NCBI GenBank assembly: GCA_030272155.1 | Contig: CP126203.1 | Coordinates: forward strand, 4,656,501 to 4,720,500 | Reading direction: 5' to 3' | Length of the DNA stretch: 64,000 bases | Source: Tetradesmus obliquus | Lineage: Eukaryota > Chlorophyta > Chlorophyceae > Sphaeropleales > Scenedesmaceae | Shown here: positions 1 through 10,518 of the stretch, piece by piece | Position numbering within the stretch: the first letter of the stretch is position 1 | How the letters are laid out: every line of letters begins with the position of its first letter | Program-made: the position numbers and the translations under genes | Notes under the pieces: model-generated | What the model was told of the DNA's origin: nothing | Databases searched by the model: none | Seen by the model: only the letters and a program-made list of their open reading frames with translations

Positions 1-1137
1 CAGCATATGGTTGTCAGCGAGGGCAGCAGCTATGCAGCAAGAGACACCTCTCTGTCAATGGCAGCTGCTATTGAGGAGCAAAGAACCACCAGCAGCAGCA
101 GCGTCCCGCTGCTGCCGCCAGCTGCACCTACAGTGCTCCCTGACAGTGTTGGGACTGGCGGCAGCAGTGCTGCTGATCTGACTACAAGTGCTGGAGCACC
201 ACCTGCTGCTCCTGCTGCTGCTGCTGCTGCTGCAAAGCAGCAGCCGTCGCTGGTGCAGCAGGCGCTGCTTGGCAGCAGCAGCAGCAGCAGCCTGGCTGGC
301 AGCTCTGGGGAACCAGGTGTCACTGCAACTGCAGGCTCCGGGGATGACTGTAACGCAGCAGCAGAGTGCACAGCTGATGCAGATGCTGCAGCAGCAGAAG
401 GACAGCCGATGCCTATTGCTCATGCTTTGACTTTATCATCATCATCATCATCTGAGATGGCTGCAGAGCGGTATAGATCGGAGGCAGCGCAGGCCGCTGC
501 TGCTGCTTCATCCACTGCGGCAGCGCTGGCAGTGGTGTCGCGCATTGAGCAAGGCCTCGGGCAGCTGCTGCTGCTGCTGGTGCTGGCGTACTGCTTGTGC
601 TTCCTGCCGTCGCTGCTGCCGGGGCTGCAGCCGCAGCACATAGTGGGGGCAATGGCAGCCAGGCCAGCCTGGTTTGAGGCGCTGCTGCTGGCGCTGCTGC
701 TGCTGCACATGGCCATGGCAGCGCCCAGCTGTAACACAGCTGGTGGCGGCAGCGCAGAATCTGCAGTAATGCGCGAGGACCCAGCAGCAGCAGCAGCTGG
801 GGACGGCGAGAGATACAAGGCTTCAGCTACAGCACCATGTGGCGTGCAGGATGGCTCCTTCACATCATCTACTGGCTATCTCCTGCAGCAGCAGCACGGC
901 GTGCTGGAGCCGGCGGCTGGCCTGCGTAGGCAGCAGCGCCAGGAGCGGCGGCGGCAGCGGCGGCGCCTGGCACGGCAGCAGGTGCTGCTGCTGCGCGCGC
1001 TGCTGTCGGTGGGCGCTGCTGCGGCTGCTGCAGGCATGGCGTGCTACAGCATCTGGCTGTTTGGGCAGGCCAGCTTGCCGATCATTGAGCGCTGGCAGCA
1101 GTGCAAGTGGGAGGATAGCAGCGCAGCCTGCAGCTAG
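1..1137 (+). CDS. Membrane protein, 3' part (unidentified)
   Basis: The reading frame is open from the window edge and ends at a TAG at 1135-1137, so this is probably a last exon or the 3' end of a longer gene; the ATG at 7 need not be the start. The first half is low complexity (Ala, Ser, Gln runs coded by CAG/GCT repeats). Three hydrophobic segments are visible, counting from the ATG at 7: about residues 183-205, 222-240 and 325-352. A basic Arg/Gln-rich stretch precedes the third segment and probably lies in the cytosol. I recognise no family motif. The Leu- and Ala-rich segments are partly produced by trinucleotide expansion, so the topology is uncertain. Confidence 0.5.
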   Translation, partial: QHMVVSEGSSYAARDTSLSMAAAIEEQRTTSSSSVPLLPPAAPTVLPDSVGTGGSSAADLTTSAGAPPAAPAAAAAAAKQQPSLVQQALLGSSSSSSLAGSSGEPGVTATAGSGDDCNAAAECTADADAAAAEGQPMPIAHALTLSSSSSSEMAAERYRSEAAQAAAAASSTAAALAVVSRIEQGLGQLLLLLVLAYCLCFLPSLLPGLQPQHIVGAMAARPAWFEALLLALLLLHMAMAAPSCNTAGGGSAESAVMREDPAAAAAGDGERYKASATAPCGVQDGSFTSSTGYLLQQQHGVLEPAAGLRRQQRQERRRQRRRLARQQVLLLRALLSVGAAAAAAGMACYSIWLFGQASLPIIERWQQCKWEDSSAACS

Positions 1138-1447
1138 GCTGAGGGAACTGACGAATGCAAGCTCTATGCATGGCATCACTTCAGCAGCTTGAGTGCACTG
1201 GTTTGTGTGTGTGGTTTTTCTGGCGTGTGTTGAACAGCGCTCTGTGTAGTGTGTTGTGTTGTGTCCTGAAATGCCTCCTCAAACACGGCAGCATCATTTG
1301 TGGGAGGTGGGGGCTCACCAAAGTCATCACAAACAGCCAATTCGCCGTTGGCACCCTTGTAGTATGTGGCTTGAGCAGTGCCGCATGTTGTTGTTGTTGG
1401 CCTGTGATTACCGTGTTTTTGGCTGCTGCCTTGACAGAAGGGGGCCG
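1138..1447. other. 3' flank without recognisable gene
   Basis: Short ORFs only, on both strands, with no family motif. It probably holds the 3' untranslated region of the gene ending at 1137. A degenerate copy of the start of the following direct repeat (the motif cacccttgtagta) lies near 1345. Confidence 0.4.
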
Positions 1448-1557
1448 GTGCTTGCCGCCACCCTTGTAGTACGCAGCGTAAGCAACGCGACAAGTAGCTG
1501 TTGCGAGCTTGGTTACTTCAGCTTGTTGTATGTTGTGTGTGGTTGGCTGCTGCATAG
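1448..1557 (+). repeat. Direct repeat, left copy, flanking LINE remnant
   Basis: About 100 bp that recurs in diverged form at 2378-2473, on the far side of the LINE remnant. Shared blocks include cttgccgc, tacgcagc and cagcttgttgtatgt followed by gtgtgtggttggctgctg. The copies are too long and too diverged for an ordinary target-site duplication. Confidence 0.6.
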
Positions 1558-2365
1558 GAAGTGGCGAGACATTGCTTGGGTTCCGCTATGCTTGAGGTGC
1601 ATACTGGGCACCATGCTCGGCCGAGGCTGCCTCGGCATCGCCGCGTGTGTCGCTTGTGTTCATGTCATCACCCGGCGGTGGCTAGTAGGGCAGTGTGGCG
1701 GGCACGTGTGCATGCACGCACTGGAACATATGATAATGTAGAAGACTTGCAACACTTTCTCTTGGAATGCCCTGCATATGACCACCTGCGTGCCTCGTGC
1801 TCAGAGATTTTCTGCCCAACAGGCACTGGTGACAGATATTCTGCGGCCATGCTGCCCCGTGTGTTCATGTGTGAAGATCAGGAGGGCCTTGCGGTTGTGG
1901 TGTACCGTATGTGGTTGTACCGGTCTGTTCTGTTGGGGCTGTCCCCAGAACATCCGAGTGTGCCAATTCAGCCTGACAGTTTTGTGCCAGAATATGACAC
2001 GCTACATGCTGTTGAACCTAGCTCATGAGCGCGTCACGCGCAGTAGGGTAGCTGTACTGTCCATTTGCTGCCAACTGCTGGACCTTGCCTTAGAAGCTGC
2101 TGCCCGAACCTTCTGGCTATTGATTTGCGGCAACATGCTATCTGTTGGTGTGGTTTGCACTTAGAGCAAGCTGTCGGCGAGGTGGGGTGCCGTTGCGCAC
2201 CGCAGCAAGATGTCTCTATTTAAAGAATGAGAGATTTGGTGCTCAAGGGTGTGCATTGTGTTTTACGGTGCTCACTCTCCTTTTCTGGTCTCAGACCTTG
2301 TGTTCAACCTGTTGTGGCTCATACCATCCAAGATGGTGCCAGGACCCACATGTAAGTATCCTCTC
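1520..2365 (+). mobile_element. 5'-truncated non-LTR retrotransposon (LINE), 3' end
   Basis: It holds the C-terminal zinc-binding end of a LINE ORF2 (1561-2028) followed by an apparent 3' untranslated tail. The tail from about 2165 to 2360 has a second copy at 61424-61580, inside an intron of the synthetase gene (shared blocks: gaggtggggtgccgttg and gccaggacccacatgtaa). No reverse transcriptase domain is present, as expected for a 5'-truncated insertion. Confidence 0.65.
1561..2028 (+). pseudogene. LINE ORF2 C-terminus (CCHC zinc-binding)
   Basis: The translated frame carries a run of His/Arg (PRLPRHRRVCRLC) followed about 40 residues later by VEDLQHFLLECPAYDHLR. This C-x2-C ... H-x4-C arrangement with the ED-x-x-HFLxxCP signature is the zinc-binding tail found after the reverse transcriptase in many non-LTR retrotransposons. 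It helps bind element RNA during target-primed reverse transcription. The frame opens without a convincing ATG and nothing upstream resembles a reverse transcriptase, so this is a 5'-truncated, non-functional fragment. The family assignment rests on the motif alone. Confidence 0.7.
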
Positions 2366-2377
2366 TCATTGCTTGCC

Positions 2378-2473
2378 GCGCCCTTGTTTTACGCAGCTTA
2401 CGCAACGGCACATGTAGTTGTTGTTAGCTTGTTGATGTCAGCTTGTTGTATGTAGTGTGTGGTTGGCTGCTGT
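2378..2473 (+). repeat. Direct repeat, right copy
   Basis: Diverged second copy of 1448-1557, placed immediately after the LINE tail. Confidence 0.55.
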
Positions 2474-2860
2474 GTTTTGGAGCGGCAGGGCCAGGGTGGC
2501 TGTGGTGATGTTCGACTGGCCTAAAGCTGTTGTTGTTGGGAGCAACTGGTGCTGCCGTGTCGAGACTTGTTGCTTTCTGGTGATGTGCGGCGTTTGATGT
2601 GAGCGGCACGTGCCGTGTTGTGCTGTTAGGGTTTGGCTGCAGCCGTGCCGTTAGGGTTTTGGCTTGATTCGTGCTGTTGGAGTTTGGCTTCAGCCGTGGA
2701 CTGTTTGTGCAGCATGCATGGCTGCCAGTTGTGAAGCATGTGGGTTGGGTAGGTATGAGTGGCAGCACGGATGATTGGTGATGGCAAGTGTGCTGCAACT
2801 GATCGGGTTTGGCTGCAGCCATCGGCTGTTTGTGCAGGTTGCATGGCTGCCAGGGGCAAC

Positions 2861-3124
2861 GGTGGATGTGTGCGTTTGGTACGGATGAGTGGCAGCATGC
2901 ACGATTGGGCGCAATGGTGGATGTGTGCGTTTGGTACGGATGAGTGGCAGCGTGCACGATTGGGCGCAATGGTGGGTGTGTGCGTTTGGTACGGATGAGT
3001 GGCAGCATGCACGATTGGGCGCAATGGTGGATGTGTGCGTTTGGTACGGATGAGTGGCAGCGTGCACGATTGGGCGCAATGGTGGATGTGTGCGTTTGGT
3101 ACGGATGAGTGGCAGCATGCACGG
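2861..3124 (+). repeat. 55-bp minisatellite, about 4.8 copies
   Basis: The unit contains ggatgagtggcagc, tgcacgattgggcgcaat and ggtggatgtgtgcgtttg. The GCAC step recurs at 55-bp intervals (about 2898, 2953, 3008, 3063, 3118). Copies alternate between gcatgcac and gcgtgcac. Because 55 is not a multiple of three, the same peptide appears in all three frames on the minus strand, so the long ORFs here are repeat artefacts. A more decayed copy lies near 2745-2790. Confidence 0.9.
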
Positions 3125-5085
3125 TTGAGAAAGAGAAGCGTGCTGCAGCCAAGCTGGTTGTGGTCGTTGGTTGTGAGGCTCAGCCTGCGCTGTGGGCAGT
3201 GCTAATAGTTGCAGCGCTGCACGCTTGTCATGCGCATCAGCTTGGCTGGATTGGGTCAGAGGGGGGTACAGCAGGCAGGTTGCGTGAAAGGGCACGTAGC
3301 GCCCGCTAAATTTCCACTGCCGATTCATACTGCTGCACTTGATGCCGCCGGCAATGTGTGGTTGGGGCTTGTGATTTGTTTTGGTGCCTTTGCTGCAGTC
3401 ATCAGCCACGTGTGAGAGCGGCTGCAAGTCAGTATAAAACTGATGTGCTGGGCTGCTTATCTTGCACTTGCAACATCAATGCACAGCCGCAACAGATATG
3501 GGTGACTATAGGGCCTGTTTCACAGCAGGAAACTCTCCACCTACCGCGGAAGCCGCATATGCAGGGCGGCACTCATGCAATTCACGCTTCTGCATCGGCG
3601 GCAGTGTTTGCACTTTGTGGTGTTTCTGCTACAACTTGTGGCCGCGCAGCGCTGCACAAGCACTGACAGATACAACAGCAACATGCACTTGCTGCTGGAG
3701 CAACTGTGAGCATGCACTGATGGGTGTGGCTACTTTGCACTGCATGCTGGGCACAGCACGCCACAGCCAAACTTGGTTGAACGCTTACAAAGACTCTGTC
3801 AACAGCGTGTGAGTGAGGGTGGCAGCACAGCGCTGAATGCGTGATGTTGGACTCTGCGTATGGTGGGCCAGCACTTTCTGATCACTTCACACTGCTGCAG
3901 CTGTTGACTTGCCCCGAGCACCCCTCAAGAGTCCTGCATTGCAGCATCTCCTGTACAAGGAAGAACATGTAATTGTGTGCATGGTACTGGACTTGGCTAC
4001 TAACAGCACATGAATATAATGGCGCTGCAGTCTCCAGCGCTTGACGTTGCAGGCTCAGCTGCCTGCTGCTGCAGTCAACCTGTATCCAGTACTGCAGCCA
4101 AGCCCTGGCCATGCTATGGACCCCACAACAGCTTGGGCAGGGGTGGCAGGGACAGAGCTGGAGGCTGCTGCAATGCAGCCAGTTTGCCAAGCACTGTACT
4201 GATGCACTTATCGTGCTGTTGACTGCTTTGCATATGGTGCTGCCAGTTTGAAAGGGTGATGGTGCTGCCAGTTTGAAAGGGTGATGGGTCAGGTGGTTTC
4301 CCAGTTTGCCCGTCAACGAGTACAACAGGCAGTTGCGGTCTTACATGCGACAGCCTCATCATCAAGTTACCCATCAAGCCATAAGCGACAGCCTGTTGGG
4401 GTTGCATCTTAACTGGTTACCATCTGCTGCAACTGTGCAGTCACCGGGCATAGTTGTCGCCCGTGCATCACCACCGTACAGTGCCGTAATCCTCCGGCTG
4501 CCACGCCATTGGTGTACGGCATCGGGGGCGGTGTTTCTGTCCCTGTATGATGATTATACGTTACGTCACGTGCTCCACTCAACAAGGAGATTATGATTAG
4601 AGGTGATTGTAGAGAGTACTGCGTAGTCTGTACACCGCGGCCCAAGATCCTGCTTCCGTACTCAGTAGTGTAAGTCCGTACTCACACTACTGGGTATGTA
4701 ATTGTTTGCGTTGCGGCAACCACTGTTGACCTTGAGTGTTACCCTGAGGCGGTACGGTACGTATATACAGATACGGTACGTGTATACAGATAGTAATAGT
4801 CTTTTTGTAAGCCATACCGTCGGCACCGGCAACCGCGCCCCGTACGTCCATGTGTATACAGATGTACAATGTGTGCATTATTGTTTGCTGTGCAGCAGAT
4901 CGCTGCAGTGTCATCAGGTGACACTCACGTCTTTGGCAATCGTGCAAAAGGAACAGACATGCTCGTGCTGTTTCCGAACTGCAGAGCTCTTTCTGAACTG
5001 CATGCTTTGCGCGAAGCGTTGACCTGATCATTGTCATGACAAACCCAATCCGTACAAGGACGACTCTAAACATGGAAAATCCATA
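3125..5085. other. Gene-poor stretch
   Basis: Only short ORFs without recognisable domains. It contains the 25-bp duplication at 4236-4285 and a cluster of tacggtacgt/tatacagat motifs at about 4752-4870. The last bases form the left flank of retrotransposon family A. Confidence 0.4.
4236..4285 (+). repeat. 25-bp tandem duplication
   Basis: Two perfect adjacent copies; each reads ggtgctgccagtttgaaagg followed by gtgat. Confidence 0.9.
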
Positions 5086-8000
5086 CATTTGAGCAATGGG
5101 ACACATTGGGCTCAGATTAGGATAGCCTCTTGGTTGTCAGCCACATGGCTGTGCAGTTACCGTGGTACTGCTTTCTTGGTGGGCCCCCTTTCTCATCATA
5201 GCCCTGTATATTTGATGAGTTTGGCTTGTGCAGTCAGTGCGTGAACTGCCAAAGTCACCGCAATGACGATTCAGGTACAGCACAGACTTTACTGATGCCA
5301 GACGTGTTTCAGCAGCGTGTTCTGTTGCTGCTGCACAAAACCCTAGTAAGGGTTTAGACGGCGTAGCATAACACATGTTAAACAGCTGCATGCAGCTTAG
5401 GGTTTAACAGCAATGGTGGCTGCTGCTGCCTAAACCTGTGGCCAGGTTTTGGTGTTATTGGCAGCAGCAGATATTTGCTGCATGCACATGAGTTAGTGTT
5501 GTGCTTTGCCTGTCCGTCTGGCCTGTTTGCAGGGCTGTTGCCTTGCCTCAGGTCTGCGCTGGTCAGGCAGTTCATGCACTAACTGCAGGAGAAGGTTCAC
5601 CCCAGGGCGGGAGGGTGGGAAAATCAAGCAAATGCTTGTGGAAGTAGCTGCAACAAAACGTTTGATCGAGCTAGCTATAGGTGGCTGCTGTGAGGCTAGC
5701 TCGGATATTTATATCCTGCCAGCTCGTAGTGGAAGACCAATCGGTATAACGAGAGATCATGTCGCTGATATTCGCTATTCTCTCGTTATATTTCTTTTAT
5801 CCTGTATTCTTTGCCCAATGTGCGCGTTTTGTTCAAATCCTGCAGATTGGGAAACTACTGTTTCTCAATCTTTGCCATTTGAGCAATGGGACACATTGGG
5901 CTCAGATTAGGATAGCCTCTTGGTTGTCAGCCACATGGCTGTGCAGTTACCGTGGTACTGCTTTCTTGGTGGGCCCCCTTTCTCATCATAGCCCTGTATA
6001 TTTGATGAGTTTGGCTTGTGCAGTCAGTGCGTGAACTGCCAAAGTCACCGCAATGACGATTCAGGTACAGCACAGACTTTACTGATGCCAGACGTGTTTC
6101 AGCAGCGTGTTCTGTTGCTGCTGCACAAAACCCTAGTAAGGGTTTAGACGGCGTAGCATAACACATGTTAAACAGCTGCATGCAGCTTAGGGTTTAACAG
6201 CAATGGTGGCTGCTGCTGCCTAAACCTGTGGCCAGGTTTTGGTGTTATTGGCAGCAGCAGATATTTGCTGCATGCACATGAGTTAGTGTTGTGCTTTGCC
6301 TGTCCGTCTGGCCTGTTTGCAGGGCTGTTGCCTTGCCTCAGGTCTGCGCTGGTCAGGCAGTTCATGCACTAACTGCAGGAGAAGGTTCACCCCAGGGCGG
6401 GAGGGTGGGAAAATCAAGCAAATGCTTGTGGAAGTAGCTGCAACAAAACGTTTGATCGAGCTAGGTGGCTGCTGTGAGGCTAGCTCGGATATTTATATCC
6501 TGCCAGCTCGTAGTGGAAGACCAATCGGTATAACGAGAGATCATGTCGCTGATATTCGCTATTCTCTCGTTATATTTCTTTTATCCTGTATTCTTTGCCC
6601 AATGTGCGCGTTTTGTTCAAATCCTGCAGATTGGGAAACTACTGTTTCTCAATCTTTGCCATTTGAGCAATGGGACACATTGGGCTCAGATTAGGATAGC
6701 CTCTTGGTTGTCAGCCACATGGCTGTGCAGTTACCGTGGTACTGCTTTCTTGGTGGGCCCCCTTTCTCATCATAGCCCTGTATATTTGATGAGTTTGGCT
6801 TGTGCAGTCAGTGCGTGAACTGCCAAAGTCACCGCAATGACGATTCAGGTACAGCACAGACTTTACTGATGCCAGACGTGTTTCAGCAGCGTGTTCTGTT
6901 GCTGCTGCACAAAACCCTAGTAAGGGTTTAGACGGCGTAGCATAACACATGTTAAACAGCTGCATGCAGCTTAGGGTTTAACAGCAATGGTGGCTGCTGC
7001 TGCCTAAACCTGTGGCCAGGTTTTGGTGTTATTGGCAGCAGCAGATATTTGCTGCATGCACATGAGTTAGTGTTGTGCTTTGCCTGTCCGTCTGGCCTGT
7101 TTGCAGGGCTGTTGCCTTGCCTCAGGTCTGCGCTGGTCAGGCAGTTCATGCACTAACTGCAGGAGAAGGTTCACCCCAGGGCGGGAGGGTGGGAAAATCA
7201 AGCAAATGCTTGTGGAAGTAGCTGCAACAAAACGTTTGATCGAGCTAGGTGGCTGCTGTGAGGCTAGCTCGGATATTTATATCCTGCCAGCTCGTATACG
7301 TAGTGGAAGACCAATCGGTATAACGAGAGATCATGTCGCTGATATTCGCTATTCTCTCGTTATATTTCTTTTATCCTGTATTCTTTGCCCAATGTGCGCG
7401 TTTTGTTCAAATCCTGCAGATTGGGAAACTACTGTTTCTCAATCTTTGCCATTTGAGCAATGGGACACATTGGGCTCAGATTAGGATAGCCTCTTGGTTG
7501 TCAGCCACATGGCTGTGCAGTTACCGTGGTACTGCTTTCTTGGTGGGCCCCCTTTCTCATCATAGCCCTGTATATTTGATGAGTTTGGCTTGTGCAGTCA
7601 GTGCGTGAACTGCCAAAGTCACCGCAATGACGATTCAGGTACAGCACAGACTTTACTGATGCCAGACGTGTTTCAGCAGCGTGTTCTGTTGCTGCTGCAC
7701 AAAACCCTAGTAAGGGTTTAGACGGCGTAGCATAACACATGTTAAACAGCTGCATGCAGCTTAGGGTTTAACAGCAATGGTGGCTGCTGCTGCCTAAACC
7801 TGTGGCCAGGTTTTGGTGTTATTGGCAGCAGCAGATATTTGCTGCATGCAGATGAGTTAGTGTTGTGCTTTGCCTGTCCGTCTGGTCTGTTTGCAGGGCT
7901 GTTGCCTTGCCTCAGGTCTGCGCTGGTCAGGCAGTTCATGCACTAACTGCAGGAGAAGGTTCACCCCAGGGCGGGAGGGTGGGAAAATCAAGCAAATGCT

Positions 8001-8751
8001 TGTGGAAGTAGCTGCAACAAAACGTTTGATCGAGCTAGGTGGCTGCTGTGAGGCTAGCTCGGATATTTATATCCTGCCAGCTCGTAGTGGAAGACCAATC
8101 GATATAACGAGAGATCATGTCGCTGATATTCGCTATTCTCTCGTTATATTTCTTTTATCCTGTATTCTTTGCCCAATGTGCGCGTTTTGTTCAAATCCTG
8201 CAGATTGGGAAACTACTGTTTCTCAATCTTTGCCATTTGAGCAATGGGACACATTGGGCTCAGATTAGGATAGCCTCTTGGTTGTCAGCCACATGGCTGT
8301 GCAGTTACCGTGGTACTGCTTTCTTGGTGGGCCCCCTTTCTCATCATAGCCCTGTATATTTGATGAGTTTGGCTTGTGCAGTCAGTGCGTGAACTGCCAA
8401 AGTCACCGCAATGACGATTCAGGTACAGCACAGACTTTACTGATGCCAGACGTGTTTCAGCAGCGTGTTCTGTTGCTGCTGCACAAAACCCTAGTAAGGG
8501 TTTAGACGGCGTAACATAACACATGTTAAACAGCTGCATGCAGCTTAGGGTTTAACAGCAATGGTGGCTGCTGCTGCCTAAACCTGTGGCCAGGTTTTGG
8601 TGTTATTGGCAGCAGCAGATATTTGCTGCATGCAAATGAGTTAGTGTTGTGCTTTGCCTGTCCGTCTGGCCTGTTTGCAGGGCTGTTGCCTTGCCTCAGG
8701 TCTGCGCCGGTCAGGCAGTTCATGCACTAACTGCAGGAGAAGGTTCACCCC
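5086..8751 (-). repeat. Terminal array of family A: B-A units, period 784-790 bp
   Basis: The landmark gagcaatgggacacattggg recurs at 5091, 5880, 6664, 7454 and 8238, giving spacings of 789, 784, 790 and 784 bp. Each period holds a B part (~530 bp), a ~16-bp spacer (agggcgggagggtggg) and an A part (~255 bp, e.g. 5620-5879). On the minus strand the order is B1-(A-spacer-B)x4. The innermost B, next to the recombinase gene, stops at 8751 without the spacer, which marks it as B1. Copies are nearly identical except for a 6-bp loss in the A part of units 2-4 and a 6-bp gain (tacgta-like, near 7297) in one unit. ORFs repeated across the array are not genes. Confidence 0.9.
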
Positions 8752-8789
8752 CAATAATAAGACTCCCAAAGAGAGTAGACGACCACCCC

Positions 8790-10113
8790 TCACATTATCT
8801 GCGTGACCACCATGCGCATGATCCTGGTGGTCTGCATGTATGCTCGCACTGCATCAGAGCGCCAGCGGCCGTGCGCCTTGATCTTCTCAACATCCACTCC
8901 TGCCAGCCACGCCGCCATCACGCCGCCCCTCCTCAGGCTGTGCATGCCATAGGTGCTGGGGTTGACCGGCAGGCTGGGGTATTTGGCCTTTAGGTCAGTC
9001 AGGTATGTTTTCAAGCGCAGGTTCAGCGCCTGTGCTGATTTTTTAGGCGAGTTGGAGATGCGGAGGTTATCCAGGTCCCATTTAGGGAACAGCGGGTCTG
9101 TTGGCTGAGCTGAGTTGTGCTGGCGCAGGGCCAGCCACTCCTCCATCAGATCTGCTATCCTGATGCCGTCGTTTGTGGTCCCCATTATGGTTACAACAGC
9201 CCCCTCTCCCCGCCTGTCGTTCTTTGAACGGCGGATGTGGAGTTCCACACACTTCTGCCCAGCCGATGAGTCTAGCGTGATGTCGCGCATCTGCAGGGCT
9301 ATGATCTCCGACCGCCGCAGCATGCGGAAGAACCCAAGCAGTATCCAGCACGTGTCCCTGAGGTACAAGTCACTGAACCCTGGCAGAGCGGCGTGAGTGG
9401 AGATTAGACACCAGGAGGCGCAGCAGGGCTTTGGACATGCCTGTCTTGCCCGCTGGCAAGCCCTCGGGACCCTGCTCCGCTTTAATGGTGTTCAATAGAT
9501 CCTTCGTCGGCTTGCAGCTGAGTGCGGTGTATGGGATTCCTGCCATTTTGTGCCAGTCCACCAGCGCACTGATGGTGCTTTGAATGGTGTTGTATTTGTA
9601 CTTGCCGGAGGCCCATGCCAGGAACAGGTGGAGATCTCCCTGGGAGACTCCTGTTGCCATCGGCAGCGCCTCTGCCGCTGTTTTTCCTGTGTGGCTAGTC
9701 CAGAATGCCACGTATCGGTGCACCCCGGAGGCGTATGTGGCTTGGGATGACTCCCTCACACTCATACCGCGGAGCCATACAAGACGGTGTGCAGCGGTGA
9801 CAGCTTGTTCTGAAGGCTGGGATGTCAGTTTGGCCTCAAACACTACACATTCAGCGCATGTGAAGCTGCCGGCGGGATATGAGTGTGCCCCCAGCCCGAG
9901 GCAGGTGGTGTGCACCTGTGTATTGCATTGCATGCAGGTGACTATCCTGCCGCGTGGATGGCTGCAGATGGCACAGGCGGGTGCACTAGCGCTGTTCGGT
10001 TGCTCTTTGCCCTGTGCACCTGTGAAAACGAGCGCGGCAGCTGCAGGTGAGTGTACGGCTAGGCGTGTGGCACCCGCTGTTCTATCCTGCTTGCTGCTGC
10101 TGTGTGTGTACAT
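8790..10113 (-). pseudogene. Tyrosine recombinase with N-terminal PHD finger (family A)
   Basis: In this class the enzyme integrates the circular DNA copy. The N-terminal frame (10113-9370, 247 aa) begins with a C4HC3 zinc finger: Cys47, Cys50, Cys60, Cys63, His68, Cys71, Cys86, Cys89, the spacing of a PHD finger. A helical core-binding-like domain follows (SVRESSQATYASGVHRYVAF). The catalytic domain is in another frame (9368-8790, 192 aa) with Arg in RMLRRSE, His143-x-x-Arg146 in HSLRRGG, Trp169 in GRWRSD and candidate nucleophile Tyr177. A one-base frameshift at about 9385-9400 separates the two parts; repairing the reading would join VSNLHSRR to GFSDLYLRD. All catalytic residues survive, so the gene died recently or this base is an error. 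Confidence 0.85.
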
Positions 10114-10135
10114 GTCACTGGCTGGTGTGTGCTGT

Positions 10136-10471
10136 TTAGCCCCTGTGTCCGATCCTGAGAATCAGGATGGGGAAGGTGGTGGGGCGTGCCATGGCGGTGC
10201 TGTCTTTCCAGCGGAAGATGTTAGAGCCGGCGGGGTACCTGTGCAGCACCCTGAAAAGCGGCCTCTTCCTGCGGATGTAGCGCCTGTACCAGTTGGCAGT
10301 TGGCCACTCTGGGACTAGCACTGTTGCCTGTGTGTTGTGCGGGTCCCTGCTCCACGCGGTTACAATTGCGTCTACAATTGACTCCACCTGTGCAAAGGGG
10401 GCATTTGCCCACAGCACCTTGCAAGGTGCGTGGGCAATTGCCCACCAGTGAGTCCACGTTCTCCTGAACTG
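10136..10471 (-). pseudogene. RT/RNase H polyprotein C-terminus, methyltransferase-like (family A)
   Basis: This is the last piece of the RT/RNase H gene, cut off from the rest by CACTA copy 1. The minus-strand frame reads NAPFAQVESIVDAIVTAW and then VPEWPTANWYRRYI, and ends at a TAA at 10136. The NPPF-like motif followed by a P-x-WPT-x-x-W segment resembles the DNA N6-adenine methyltransferase-like domain that follows RNase H in many DIRS/PAT elements. Here the motif is NAPF, so activity is doubtful. Closing the gap at the CTG duplication brings it next to the RNase H end, with a frame change nearby. Confidence 0.6.
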
Positions 10472-10518
10472 CACTATGGTCACCGAGATGTCCAGCTGCA
10501 TGTCCAGGCATGTCCAGT
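10472..10518 (+). repeat. CACTA copy 1, left terminal inverted repeat
   Basis: 47 bp, perfect inverted match to 13142-13188; contains three TGTCCAG motifs. Confidence 0.95.

Noticed and set aside
2424..3427. Minus-strand ORFs of 242 and 245 aa with His/Thr/Pro repeats
   Set aside because: They are translations of the 55-bp minisatellite; the same peptide appears in several frames.
5137..8723. Repeated 65-134-codon ORFs across the 787-bp array
   Set aside because: They are copies of terminal-repeat sequence with no domain and no reason to be translated.
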